Shown here in pieces: positions 1-10,900 of a DNA stretch of 27,755 bases; the first letter of the stretch is position 1; every line of letters begins with the position of its first letter. Below the pieces are notes generated by a model. The model was not told where the DNA came from. It did no database searches and saw nothing but the letters and a program-made list of their open reading frames with translations. This stretch comes from Euglena gracilis (lineage: Eukaryota > Euglenozoa > Euglenophyceae > Euglenales > Euglenaceae): assembly GCA_900893395.1 (NCBI GenBank), contig CAAHFI010670959.1:1-27755 (forward strand), written 5' to 3'. The position numbers and the translations under genes are program-made.

Positions 1-113
1 CGGATGGCTGTTGCAAATGTTCCACCACGGCGCAGTTGGGGGTTGGCGGGAAGGGTACCGAGTGCTTGGCGTTGCTTTTCTCGTGGGTGTTTTGAGAGCG
101 AGATCTTTCGTCG
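1..113. repeat. Partial monomer at the left edge
   Basis: These 113 bases correspond to monomer positions 492-604 with no net length change. The window therefore begins inside the array and the true left boundary is not visible. Confidence 0.9.
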
Positions 114-3100
114 ATGGCATTATTGCAGTGCGAAGTTGCCAGCAAAGCCTGGTCGTGCCACACTGATGCAGAGCAAATGGCTGACTTCCTTCCGACGGCA
201 GACTTGAGGTTCACTGATGAGATTCTGAGGCACAGGCGTTGTTTGTCCCGTCACCCTCCTCCCTTTTTCCCGATGCCACTCGCATGGTTGATGGCGCACG
301 GCGTCTGCAGGGGGTTGGAGAGGCAAAGGGGAAAGGAGCAGTCAGCTTGGTGATGTTTCTGTTGATCTGAGTATTCTGAGCATTCGTGAAGGCAGACCAT
401 ACTCTCTGGGCGGGCAAGGTGAGGGCCGGGCGTGTTGCTTTTTGTTTGTCTGGGTTCGCATTTGGCGAACGGAGAGAGGGGGAAGGAACGCTCCGCGGTC
501 TGTCTGCACCCCCTCACACCAGGGGCAAGGGGACCGGGGATTTATCCGGCAGGCCACAAGCGGTTTAAAAACTGGAATGAGTTTTGTCTTTGTGCCTCTG
601 GTGGCACGGATGGCTGTTGCAAAATGTTCCACACCACGGCGCAGTTGGGGGTTGGCGGGAAGGGTACCGGAGTGCTTGGCGTTGCTTTTCCGTGGGTGTT
701 TTGAGAGCGAGATCTTTCGTCGATGGCATTATTGCAGTGCGAAGTTGCCAGCAAAGCCTGGTCGTGCCACACTGATGCAGAGCAAAATGGCTGACTTCCT
801 TCCGACGGCAGACTTAGGTTCACTGATGAGATTCTGAGGCAACAGGCGTTGTTTGTCCCGTCACCCCTCCTTTTTTTCTCCCGATGCCACTCGCATGGTT
901 TGATGGCGCACGGCGTCTGCAGGGGGTTGGAGAGGCAAAGGGGAAAGGAGCAGTCAGCTTGGTGATGTTTCTGTTGATCTGAGTAATTCTGAGCATGTCG
1001 TGAAGGCAGACCATACTCTCTGGGCGGGCAAGGTGAGGGCCGGGCGTGTTGCTTTTTTGTTTTGTCTGGGTTCGCATTTGGCGGAAGGAGAGAGGGGAAG
1101 GAACGCTCCGCGGTCTGTCTGCACCCCCTCACACCAGGGGCAAGGGGACCGGGGATTTTATCCGGCAGGCCACAAGCGGTTTAAAAACTGGAATGAGTTT
1201 TGTTCTTGTGCCTCTTGGTGGCACGGATGGCTGTTGCAAATGTTCCACCACGGCGCAGTTGGGGGTTGGCGGGAAGGGTACCGAGTGCTTGGCGTTGCTT
1301 TTCTCGTGGGTGTTTTGAGAGCGAGATCTTTCGTCGATGGCATTATTGCAGTGCGAAGTTGCCAGCAAAGCCTGGTCGTGCCACACTGATGCAGAGCAAA
1401 TGGCTGACTTCCTTCCGACGGCAGACTTGAGGTTCACTGATGAGATTCTGAGGCAACAGGCGTTGTTTGTCCCGTCACCCCTCCCCTTTTTCCGATGCCA
1501 CTGCATGGTTGATGGCGCACGGCGTCTGCAGGGGGTTGAGAGGCAAAGGGGAAAGGAGCAGTCAGCTTGGTGATGTTTTCTGTTGATCTGAGTATTCTGA
1601 GCATTCGTGAAGGCAGACCATTACTCTCTGGGCGGGCAAGGTGAGGGCCGGGCGTGTTGCCTTTTTTGTTTGTCTGGGTTCGCATTTGGCGAACGGAGAG
1701 AGGGGAAGGAACGCTCCGCGGTCTGTCTGCACCCCCTCACACCAGGGGCAAGGGGACCGGGGATTTATCCGGCAGGCCACAAGCGGTTTAAAAACTGGAA
1801 TGAGTTTTGTCTTGTGCCTCTGGTGGCACGGATGGCTGTTGCAAATGTTCCAACCCACGGCGCAGTTGGGGGTTGGCGGGAAGGGTACCGAGTGCTTGGC
1901 GTTGCTTTTTCGTGGGTGTTTTGAGAGCGAGATCTTTCGTCGATGGCATTATTGCAGTGCGAAGTTGCCAGCAAAGCCTGGTCGTGCCACACTGATGCAG
2001 AGCAAATGGCTGACTTCCTTCCGACGGCAGACTTGAGGTTCACTGATGAGATTCTGAGGCAACAGGCGTTGTTTGTCCCGTCACCCCTCCCCTTTTTTCC
2101 CGATGCCACTCGCATGGTTGATGGCGCACGGCGTCTGCAGGGGGTTGGAGAGGCAAAGGGGAAAGGAGCAGTCAGCTTGGTGATGTTTCTGTTGATCTGA
2201 GTATTCTGAGCATTCGTGAAGGCAGACCATACTCTCTGGGCGGGCAAGGTGAGGGCCGGGCGTGTTGCTTTTTGTTTGTCTGGGTTCGCATTTGGCGAAC
2301 GGAGAGAGGGGAAAGGAACGCTCCGCGGTCTGTCTGCACCCCTCACACCAGGGGCAAGGGGACCGGGGATTTATCCGGCAGGCCACAAGCGGTTTTAAAA
2401 AACTGGAATGAGTTTTGTCTTGTGCCTCTTGGTGGCACGGATGGCTGTTGCAAATGTTCCACCACGGCGCAGTTGGGGGTTGGCGGGAAGGGTACCGAGT
2501 GCTTGGCGTTGCTTTTCTCGTGGGTGTTTTGAGAGCGAGATCTTTCGTCGATGGCATTATTGCAGTGCGAAGTTGCCAGCAAAGCCTGGTCGTGCACACT
2601 GATGCAGAGCAAATGGCTGACTTCCTTCCGACGGCAGACTTGAGGTTCACTGATGAGATTCTGAGGCAACAGGCGTTGTTTGTCCCGTCACCCCTCCCCT
2701 TTTTCCCGATGCCACTCGCATGGTTGATGGCGCACGGCGTCTGCAGGGGGTTGGAGAGGCAAAGGGGAAAGGAGCAGTCAGCTTGGTGATGTTTTCTGTT
2801 GATCTGAAGTATTCTGAGCATTCGTGAAGGCAGACCATACTCTCTGGGCGGGCAAAGGTGAGGGCCGGGCGTGTTGCTTTTTTGTTTGTCTGGGTTCGCA
2901 TTTGGCGAACGGAGAGAGGGGAAGGAACGCTCCGCGGTCTGTCTGCACCCCTCACACCAGGGGCAGGGGACCGGGGATTTATCCGGCAGGCCACAAGCGG
3001 TTTAAAAACTGGAATGAGTTTTGTCTTGTGCCTCTGGTGGCACGGATGGCTGTTGCAAATGTTCCACCACGGCGCAGTTGGGGGTTGGCGGGAAGGGTAC

Positions 3101-4174
3101 CGAGTGCTTGGCGTTGCTTTTTCTCGTGGGTGTTTTGAGAGCGAGATCTTTCGTCGATGGCATTATTGCAGTGCGAAGTTGCCAGCAAAGCCTGGTCGTG
3201 CCACACTGATGCAGAGCAAATGGCTGACTTTCCTTCCGACGGCAGACTTGAGGTTCAACTGATGAGATTCTGAGGCAACAGGCGTTGTTTGTCCCGTCAC
3301 CCCTCCCCTTTTTCCCGATGCCACTCGCATGGTTGATGGCGCACGGCGTCTGCAGGGGGTTGGAGAGGCAAAGGGGAAAGGAGCAGTCAGCTTGGTGATG
3401 TTTCTGTTGATCTGAGTATTCTGAGCATTTGTGAAGGCAGACCATACTCTCTGGGCGGGCAAGGTGAGGGCCGGGCGTGTTGCTTTTGTTTGTCTGGGTT
3501 CGCATTTGGCGAACGGAGAGAGGGGAAGGAACGCTCCGCGGTCTGTCTGCACCCCCTCACACCAGGGGCAAGGGGACGGGGATTTATCCGGCAGGCCACA
3601 AGCGGTTTAAAAACTGGAATGAGTTTTGTCTTGTTGCCTCTGGTGGCACGGATGGCTGTTGCAAATGTTCCACCACCACGGCGCAGTTGGGGGTTGGCGG
3701 GAAGGGTACGAGTTGCTTGGCGTTGCTTTTCTCGTGGGTGTTTTGAGAGCGAGATCTTTCGTCGATGGCATTATTGCAGTGCGAAGTTGCCAGCAAAGCC
3801 TGGTCGTGCCACACTGATGCAGAGCAAATGGCTGACTTCCTTCCGACGGCAGACTTGAGGTTCACTGATGAGATTCTGAGGCAACAGGCGTTGTTTGTCC
3901 CGTCACCCCTCCCTTTTTCCCGATGCCACTCGCATGGTTGATGGCGCATGGGCGTCTGCAGGGGGTTGGAGAGGCAAAGGGGAAAGGAGCAGTCAGCTTG
4001 GTGATGTTTCTGTTGATTCTGAGTATTCTGAGCATTCGTGAAGGCAGACCATACTCTCTGGGCGGCAAGGTGAGGGCCGGGCGTGTTGCTTTTGTTTGTC
4101 TGGGTTCGCATTTGGCGAACGGAGAGAGGGGAAGGAACGCTCCGCGGTCTGTCTGCACCCCCTCACACCAGGGG
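114..4174. repeat. Left variable zone: about seven copies with mainly inserted bases
   Basis: Successive monomers measure 609, 614, 606, 608, 606, 608 and 602 bp instead of 604. Most changes lengthen homopolymers or short motifs, such as the lengthened T and A runs around 2393-2402, an inserted base pair near 1851 and an extra ACC near 3672. Compensating changes also occur, such as an inserted G plus a lost C at 1081-1090. Clean substitutions are rare; I see C to T at 3430 and a probable one at 3949. The last deviation is a lost A near 4175, after which copies become uniform. The error type suggests insertion-prone consensus more than evolved divergence. Confidence 0.85.
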
Positions 4175-4507
4175 CAGGGGACCGGGGATTTATCCGGCAG
4201 GCCACAAGCGGTTTAAAAACTGGAATGAGTTTTGTCTTGTGCCTCTGGTGGCACGGATGGCTGTTGCAAATGTTCCACCACGGCGCAGTTGGGGGTTGGC
4301 GGGAAGGGTACCGAGTGCTTGGCGTTGCTTTTCTCGTGGGTGTTTTGAGAGCGAGATCTTTCGTCGATGGCATTATTGCAGTGCGAAGTTGCCAGCAAAG
4401 CCTGGTCGTGCCACACTGATGCAGAGCAAATGGCTGACTTCCTTCCGACGGCAGACTTGAGGTTCACTGATGAGATTCTGAGGCAACAGGCGTTGTTTGT
4501 CCCGTCA

Positions 4508-4524
4508 CCCCTCCCCTTTTTCCC
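4508..4524. other. 17-nt polypyrimidine tract in each monomer
   Basis: An uninterrupted C/T run (C4, T, C4, T5, C3) occurs once per unit and is purine-only on the other strand. It is one of the most length-variable places among outer copies, for example near 867-882, 1488-1493, 3909, 18,391 and 21,380. It resembles a splice-acceptor tract only superficially, and I see no gene it would serve. Confidence 0.5.
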
Positions 4525-4618
4525 GATGCCACTCGCATGGTTGATGGCGCACGGCGTCTGCAGGGGGTTGGAGAGGCAAAGGGGAAAGGAGCAGTCAGCT
4601 TGGTGATGTTTCTGTTGA

Positions 4619-4636
4619 TCTGAGTATTCTGAGCAT
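4619..4636. repeat. Internal 9-bp direct repeat pair
   Basis: TCTGAGTAT is followed directly by TCTGAGCAT, differing at one base. A related ATTCTGAG also occurs earlier in the unit, within 4475-4482. This may be a trace of slippage in the ancestral unit, but it is short enough to be chance. Confidence 0.4.
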
Positions 4637-4706
4637 TCGTGAAGGCAGACCATACTCTCTGGGCGGGCAAGGTGAGGGCCGGGCGTGTTGCTTTTTGTTT
4701 GTCTGG

Positions 4707-4723
4707 GTTCGCATTTGGCGAAC
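4707..4723. repeat. Short perfect inverted repeat (hairpin) present once per monomer
   Basis: GTTCGC (4707-4712) and GCGAAC (4718-4723) are exact reverse complements around a 5-nt ATTTG spacer, giving a 6-bp stem. It recurs at the same place in the core copies and most outer copies; the copy at about 1070-1087 has a disrupted right arm. No T run follows, so it does not look like an intrinsic terminator. A role in protein binding or strand extrusion is possible but unsupported. Confidence 0.6.
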
Positions 4724-4761
4724 GGAGAGAGGGGAAGGAACGCTCCGCGGTCTGTCTGCAC

Positions 4762-4791
4762 CCCCTCACACCAGGGGCAAGGGGACCGGGG
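4762..4791. other. C-run/G-run segment with small stem and three G4 tracts
   Basis: CCCCT at 4762-4766 can pair with AGGGG at 4773-4777 across a 6-nt spacer. The G run is followed by two more, so three GGGG tracts lie within 18 nt (4774-4791), separated by CAA and ACC. A standard intramolecular quadruplex of three or more tetrads needs a fourth tract, which is absent nearby. The segment is repeated in every monomer and makes a strongly G-biased strand. Confidence 0.5.
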
Positions 4792-4894
4792 ATTTATCCG
4801 GCAGGCCACAAGCGGTTTAAAAACTGGAATGAGTTTTGTCTTGTGCCTCTGGTGGCACGGATGGCTGTTGCAAATGTTCCACCACGGCGCAGTT

Positions 4895-4912
4895 GGGGGT
4901 TGGCGGGAAGGG
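4895..4912. other. G-rich cluster, possible weak quadruplex motif
   Basis: Runs of G5, G2, G3 and G3 occur within 18 nt, with loops of TT, C and AA. The pattern fits a two-tetrad quadruplex but not a three-tetrad one. The G5 run is the most frequent site of length loss in the right zone, so it is also a sequencing trouble spot. Confidence 0.4.
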
Positions 4913-7900
4913 TACCGAGTGCTTGGCGTTGCTTTTCTCGTGGGTGTTTTGAGAGCGAGATCTTTCGTCGATGGCATTATTGCAGTGCGAAGTTGCCAGC
5001 AAAGCCTGGTCGTGCCACACTGATGCAGAGCAAATGGCTGACTTCCTTCCGACGGCAGACTTGAGGTTCACTGATGAGATTCTGAGGCAACAGGCGTTGT
5101 TTGTCCCGTCACCCCTCCCCTTTTTCCCGATGCCACTCGCATGGTTGATGGCGCACGGCGTCTGCAGGGGGTTGGAGAGGCAAAGGGGAAAGGAGCAGTC
5201 AGCTTGGTGATGTTTCTGTTGATCTGAGTATTCTGAGCATTCGTGAAGGCAGACCATACTCTCTGGGCGGGCAAGGTGAGGGCCGGGCGTGTTGCTTTTT
5301 GTTTGTCTGGGTTCGCATTTGGCGAACGGAGAGAGGGGAAGGAACGCTCCGCGGTCTGTCTGCACCCCCTCACACCAGGGGCAAGGGGACCGGGGATTTA
5401 TCCGGCAGGCCACAAGCGGTTTAAAAACTGGAATGAGTTTTGTCTTGTGCCTCTGGTGGCACGGATGGCTGTTGCAAATGTTCCACCACGGCGCAGTTGG
5501 GGGTTGGCGGGAAGGGTACCGAGTGCTTGGCGTTGCTTTTCTCGTGGGTGTTTTGAGAGCGAGATCTTTCGTCGATGGCATTATTGCAGTGCGAAGTTGC
5601 CAGCAAAGCCTGGTCGTGCCACACTGATGCAGAGCAAATGGCTGACTTCCTTCCGACGGCAGACTTGAGGTTCACTGATGAGATTCTGAGGCAACAGGCG
5701 TTGTTTGTCCCGTCACCCCTCCCCTTTTTCCCGATGCCACTCGCATGGTTGATGGCGCACGGCGTCTGCAGGGGGTTGGAGAGGCAAAGGGGAAAGGAGC
5801 AGTCAGCTTGGTGATGTTTCTGTTGATCTGAGTATTCTGAGCATTCGTGAAGGCAGACCATACTCTCTGGGCGGGCAAGGTGAGGGCCGGGCGTGTTGCT
5901 TTTTGTTTGTCTGGGTTCGCATTTGGCGAACGGAGAGAGGGGAAGGAACGCTCCGCGGTCTGTCTGCACCCCCTCACACCAGGGGCAAGGGGACCGGGGA
6001 TTTATCCGGCAGGCCACAAGCGGTTTAAAAACTGGAATGAGTTTTGTCTTGTGCCTCTGGTGGCACGGATGGCTGTTGCAAATGTTCCACCACGGCGCAG
6101 TTGGGGGTTGGCGGGAAGGGTACCGAGTGCTTGGCGTTGCTTTTCTCGTGGGTGTTTTGAGAGCGAGATCTTTCGTCGATGGCATTATTGCAGTGCGAAG
6201 TTGCCAGCAAAGCCTGGTCGTGCCACACTGATGCAGAGCAAATGGCTGACTTCCTTCCGACGGCAGACTTGAGGTTCACTGATGAGATTCTGAGGCAACA
6301 GGCGTTGTTTGTCCCGTCACCCCTCCCCTTTTTCCCGATGCCACTCGCATGGTTGATGGCGCACGGCGTCTGCAGGGGGTTGGAGAGGCAAAGGGGAAAG
6401 GAGCAGTCAGCTTGGTGATGTTTCTGTTGATCTGAGTATTCTGAGCATTCGTGAAGGCAGACCATACTCTCTGGGCGGGCAAGGTGAGGGCCGGGCGTGT
6501 TGCTTTTTGTTTGTCTGGGTTCGCATTTGGCGAACGGAGAGAGGGGAAGGAACGCTCCGCGGTCTGTCTGCACCCCCTCACACCAGGGGCAAGGGGACCG
6601 GGGATTTATCCGGCAGGCCACAAGCGGTTTAAAAACTGGAATGAGTTTTGTCTTGTGCCTCTGGTGGCACGGATGGCTGTTGCAAATGTTCCACCACGGC
6701 GCAGTTGGGGGTTGGCGGGAAGGGTACCGAGTGCTTGGCGTTGCTTTTCTCGTGGGTGTTTTGAGAGCGAGATCTTTCGTCGATGGCATTATTGCAGTGC
6801 GAAGTTGCCAGCAAAGCCTGGTCGTGCCACACTGATGCAGAGCAAATGGCTGACTTCCTTCCGACGGCAGACTTGAGGTTCACTGATGAGATTCTGAGGC
6901 AACAGGCGTTGTTTGTCCCGTCACCCCTCCCCTTTTTCCCGATGCCACTCGCATGGTTGATGGCGCACGGCGTCTGCAGGGGGTTGGAGAGGCAAAGGGG
7001 AAAGGAGCAGTCAGCTTGGTGATGTTTCTGTTGATCTGAGTATTCTGAGCATTCGTGAAGGCAGACCATACTCTCTGGGCGGGCAAGGTGAGGGCCGGGC
7101 GTGTTGCTTTTTGTTTGTCTGGGTTCGCATTTGGCGAACGGAGAGAGGGGAAGGAACGCTCCGCGGTCTGTCTGCACCCCCTCACACCAGGGGCAAGGGG
7201 ACCGGGGATTTATCCGGCAGGCCACAAGCGGTTTAAAAACTGGAATGAGTTTTGTCTTGTGCCTCTGGTGGCACGGATGGCTGTTGCAAATGTTCCACCA
7301 CGGCGCAGTTGGGGGTTGGCGGGAAGGGTACCGAGTGCTTGGCGTTGCTTTTCTCGTGGGTGTTTTGAGAGCGAGATCTTTCGTCGATGGCATTATTGCA
7401 GTGCGAAGTTGCCAGCAAAGCCTGGTCGTGCCACACTGATGCAGAGCAAATGGCTGACTTCCTTCCGACGGCAGACTTGAGGTTCACTGATGAGATTCTG
7501 AGGCAACAGGCGTTGTTTGTCCCGTCACCCCTCCCCTTTTTCCCGATGCCACTCGCATGGTTGATGGCGCACGGCGTCTGCAGGGGGTTGGAGAGGCAAA
7601 GGGGAAAGGAGCAGTCAGCTTGGTGATGTTTCTGTTGATCTGAGTATTCTGAGCATTCGTGAAGGCAGACCATACTCTCTGGGCGGGCAAGGTGAGGGCC
7701 GGGCGTGTTGCTTTTTGTTTGTCTGGGTTCGCATTTGGCGAACGGAGAGAGGGGAAGGAACGCTCCGCGGTCTGTCTGCACCCCCTCACACCAGGGGCAA
7801 GGGGACCGGGGATTTATCCGGCAGGCCACAAGCGGTTTAAAAACTGGAATGAGTTTTGTCTTGTGCCTCTGGTGGCACGGATGGCTGTTGCAAATGTTCC

Positions 7901-10900
7901 ACCACGGCGCAGTTGGGGGTTGGCGGGAAGGGTACCGAGTGCTTGGCGTTGCTTTTCTCGTGGGTGTTTTGAGAGCGAGATCTTTCGTCGATGGCATTAT
8001 TGCAGTGCGAAGTTGCCAGCAAAGCCTGGTCGTGCCACACTGATGCAGAGCAAATGGCTGACTTCCTTCCGACGGCAGACTTGAGGTTCACTGATGAGAT
8101 TCTGAGGCAACAGGCGTTGTTTGTCCCGTCACCCCTCCCCTTTTTCCCGATGCCACTCGCATGGTTGATGGCGCACGGCGTCTGCAGGGGGTTGGAGAGG
8201 CAAAGGGGAAAGGAGCAGTCAGCTTGGTGATGTTTCTGTTGATCTGAGTATTCTGAGCATTCGTGAAGGCAGACCATACTCTCTGGGCGGGCAAGGTGAG
8301 GGCCGGGCGTGTTGCTTTTTGTTTGTCTGGGTTCGCATTTGGCGAACGGAGAGAGGGGAAGGAACGCTCCGCGGTCTGTCTGCACCCCCTCACACCAGGG
8401 GCAAGGGGACCGGGGATTTATCCGGCAGGCCACAAGCGGTTTAAAAACTGGAATGAGTTTTGTCTTGTGCCTCTGGTGGCACGGATGGCTGTTGCAAATG
8501 TTCCACCACGGCGCAGTTGGGGGTTGGCGGGAAGGGTACCGAGTGCTTGGCGTTGCTTTTCTCGTGGGTGTTTTGAGAGCGAGATCTTTCGTCGATGGCA
8601 TTATTGCAGTGCGAAGTTGCCAGCAAAGCCTGGTCGTGCCACACTGATGCAGAGCAAATGGCTGACTTCCTTCCGACGGCAGACTTGAGGTTCACTGATG
8701 AGATTCTGAGGCAACAGGCGTTGTTTGTCCCGTCACCCCTCCCCTTTTTCCCGATGCCACTCGCATGGTTGATGGCGCACGGCGTCTGCAGGGGGTTGGA
8801 GAGGCAAAGGGGAAAGGAGCAGTCAGCTTGGTGATGTTTCTGTTGATCTGAGTATTCTGAGCATTCGTGAAGGCAGACCATACTCTCTGGGCGGGCAAGG
8901 TGAGGGCCGGGCGTGTTGCTTTTTGTTTGTCTGGGTTCGCATTTGGCGAACGGAGAGAGGGGAAGGAACGCTCCGCGGTCTGTCTGCACCCCCTCACACC
9001 AGGGGCAAGGGGACCGGGGATTTATCCGGCAGGCCACAAGCGGTTTAAAAACTGGAATGAGTTTTGTCTTGTGCCTCTGGTGGCACGGATGGCTGTTGCA
9101 AATGTTCCACCACGGCGCAGTTGGGGGTTGGCGGGAAGGGTACCGAGTGCTTGGCGTTGCTTTTCTCGTGGGTGTTTTGAGAGCGAGATCTTTCGTCGAT
9201 GGCATTATTGCAGTGCGAAGTTGCCAGCAAAGCCTGGTCGTGCCACACTGATGCAGAGCAAATGGCTGACTTCCTTCCGACGGCAGACTTGAGGTTCACT
9301 GATGAGATTCTGAGGCAACAGGCGTTGTTTGTCCCGTCACCCCTCCCCTTTTTCCCGATGCCACTCGCATGGTTGATGGCGCACGGCGTCTGCAGGGGGT
9401 TGGAGAGGCAAAGGGGAAAGGAGCAGTCAGCTTGGTGATGTTTCTGTTGATCTGAGTATTCTGAGCATTCGTGAAGGCAGACCATACTCTCTGGGCGGGC
9501 AAGGTGAGGGCCGGGCGTGTTGCTTTTTGTTTGTCTGGGTTCGCATTTGGCGAACGGAGAGAGGGGAAGGAACGCTCCGCGGTCTGTCTGCACCCCCTCA
9601 CACCAGGGGCAAGGGGACCGGGGATTTATCCGGCAGGCCACAAGCGGTTTAAAAACTGGAATGAGTTTTGTCTTGTGCCTCTGGTGGCACGGATGGCTGT
9701 TGCAAATGTTCCACCACGGCGCAGTTGGGGGTTGGCGGGAAGGGTACCGAGTGCTTGGCGTTGCTTTTCTCGTGGGTGTTTTGAGAGCGAGATCTTTCGT
9801 CGATGGCATTATTGCAGTGCGAAGTTGCCAGCAAAGCCTGGTCGTGCCACACTGATGCAGAGCAAATGGCTGACTTCCTTCCGACGGCAGACTTGAGGTT
9901 CACTGATGAGATTCTGAGGCAACAGGCGTTGTTTGTCCCGTCACCCCTCCCCTTTTTCCCGATGCCACTCGCATGGTTGATGGCGCACGGCGTCTGCAGG
10001 GGGTTGGAGAGGCAAAGGGGAAAGGAGCAGTCAGCTTGGTGATGTTTCTGTTGATCTGAGTATTCTGAGCATTCGTGAAGGCAGACCATACTCTCTGGGC
10101 GGGCAAGGTGAGGGCCGGGCGTGTTGCTTTTTGTTTGTCTGGGTTCGCATTTGGCGAACGGAGAGAGGGGAAGGAACGCTCCGCGGTCTGTCTGCACCCC
10201 CTCACACCAGGGGCAAGGGGACCGGGGATTTATCCGGCAGGCCACAAGCGGTTTAAAAACTGGAATGAGTTTTGTCTTGTGCCTCTGGTGGCACGGATGG
10301 CTGTTGCAAATGTTCCACCACGGCGCAGTTGGGGGTTGGCGGGAAGGGTACCGAGTGCTTGGCGTTGCTTTTCTCGTGGGTGTTTTGAGAGCGAGATCTT
10401 TCGTCGATGGCATTATTGCAGTGCGAAGTTGCCAGCAAAGCCTGGTCGTGCCACACTGATGCAGAGCAAATGGCTGACTTCCTTCCGACGGCAGACTTGA
10501 GGTTCACTGATGAGATTCTGAGGCAACAGGCGTTGTTTGTCCCGTCACCCCTCCCCTTTTTCCCGATGCCACTCGCATGGTTGATGGCGCACGGCGTCTG
10601 CAGGGGGTTGGAGAGGCAAAGGGGAAAGGAGCAGTCAGCTTGGTGATGTTTCTGTTGATCTGAGTATTCTGAGCATTCGTGAAGGCAGACCATACTCTCT
10701 GGGCGGGCAAGGTGAGGGCCGGGCGTGTTGCTTTTTGTTTGTCTGGGTTCGCATTTGGCGAACGGAGAGAGGGGAAGGAACGCTCCGCGGTCTGTCTGCA
10801 CCCCCTCACACCAGGGGCAAGGGGACCGGGGATTTATCCGGCAGGCCACAAGCGGTTTAAAAACTGGAATGAGTTTTGTCTTGTGCCTCTGGTGGCACGG

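Larger units (their letters stand above)
4367..4970. repeat. Reference monomer (604 bp) of the satellite
   Basis: This copy represents the unit that recurs unchanged through the core. Hand count gives A 111, C 137, G 203, T 153, or 56% GC, with marked G-over-C and T-over-A excess on the given strand. TpA occurs only six times and CTA/TAG never; CpG occurs 34 times. Recognition sites I see once per unit are PstI (4558-4563), SacII (4745-4750), DraI (4816-4821), KpnI (4911-4916) and BglII (4958-4963). Cutting at such a site in most copies should give a 604-bp band. The length is 1 modulo 3, so any reading frame shifts by one on each pass. The start chosen here is a convention and not a biological boundary. 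Confidence 0.95.

Noticed and set aside
4467-4490. CTGATGAG resembling a hammerhead ribozyme core
   Set aside because: Satellites can carry hammerheads, but no GAAA preceded by a matching stem II follows at a suitable distance. The only downstream GAAA is about 110 nt away without the closing C. The complementary strand has no CTGATGA.
4886-4896. GGCGCAGTTGG resembling a tRNA or SINE A box, with GGTTCG at 4706 resembling a B box
   Set aside because: The B-like motif lacks the downstream consensus bases. It lies upstream of the A-like motif within the unit, or about 424 nt downstream in the next copy. No cloverleaf is apparent.
4367-4970. Viroid-like or Obelisk-like rod-shaped circular RNA
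   Set aside because: The unit shows no extensive self-complementarity by eye, and G far exceeds C while T exceeds A, which is unfavourable for a rod. No ribozyme core was found. A folding program could still overturn this.
4367-4970. CENP-B box in the satellite
   Set aside because: TTCG occurs three times per unit, but none is followed by the A and CGGG at the required spacing.
4685-5023. Plus-strand 112-codon frame, plus the 79-codon frame at 4971-5210
   Set aside because: The 112-codon frame lies within the span of the 141-codon frame in another register, and the 79-codon frame overlaps its end. Neither has homology or an initiation context, and both are altered by small indels elsewhere in the array.
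4639-5064. Plus-strand 141-codon open frame recurring in each core copy
   Set aside because: It overlaps other open frames on both strands, has no recognisable domain, and is rich in Arg, Trp and Cys as expected from G-rich non-coding DNA. Indels break it in many outer copies. Identity among copies gives no evidence of selection.
5068-5373. Minus-strand 101-codon frame in each copy
   Set aside because: It overlaps the 254-codon frame in another register, has no recognisable family, and is explained by the scarcity of TpA and hence of stop codons.
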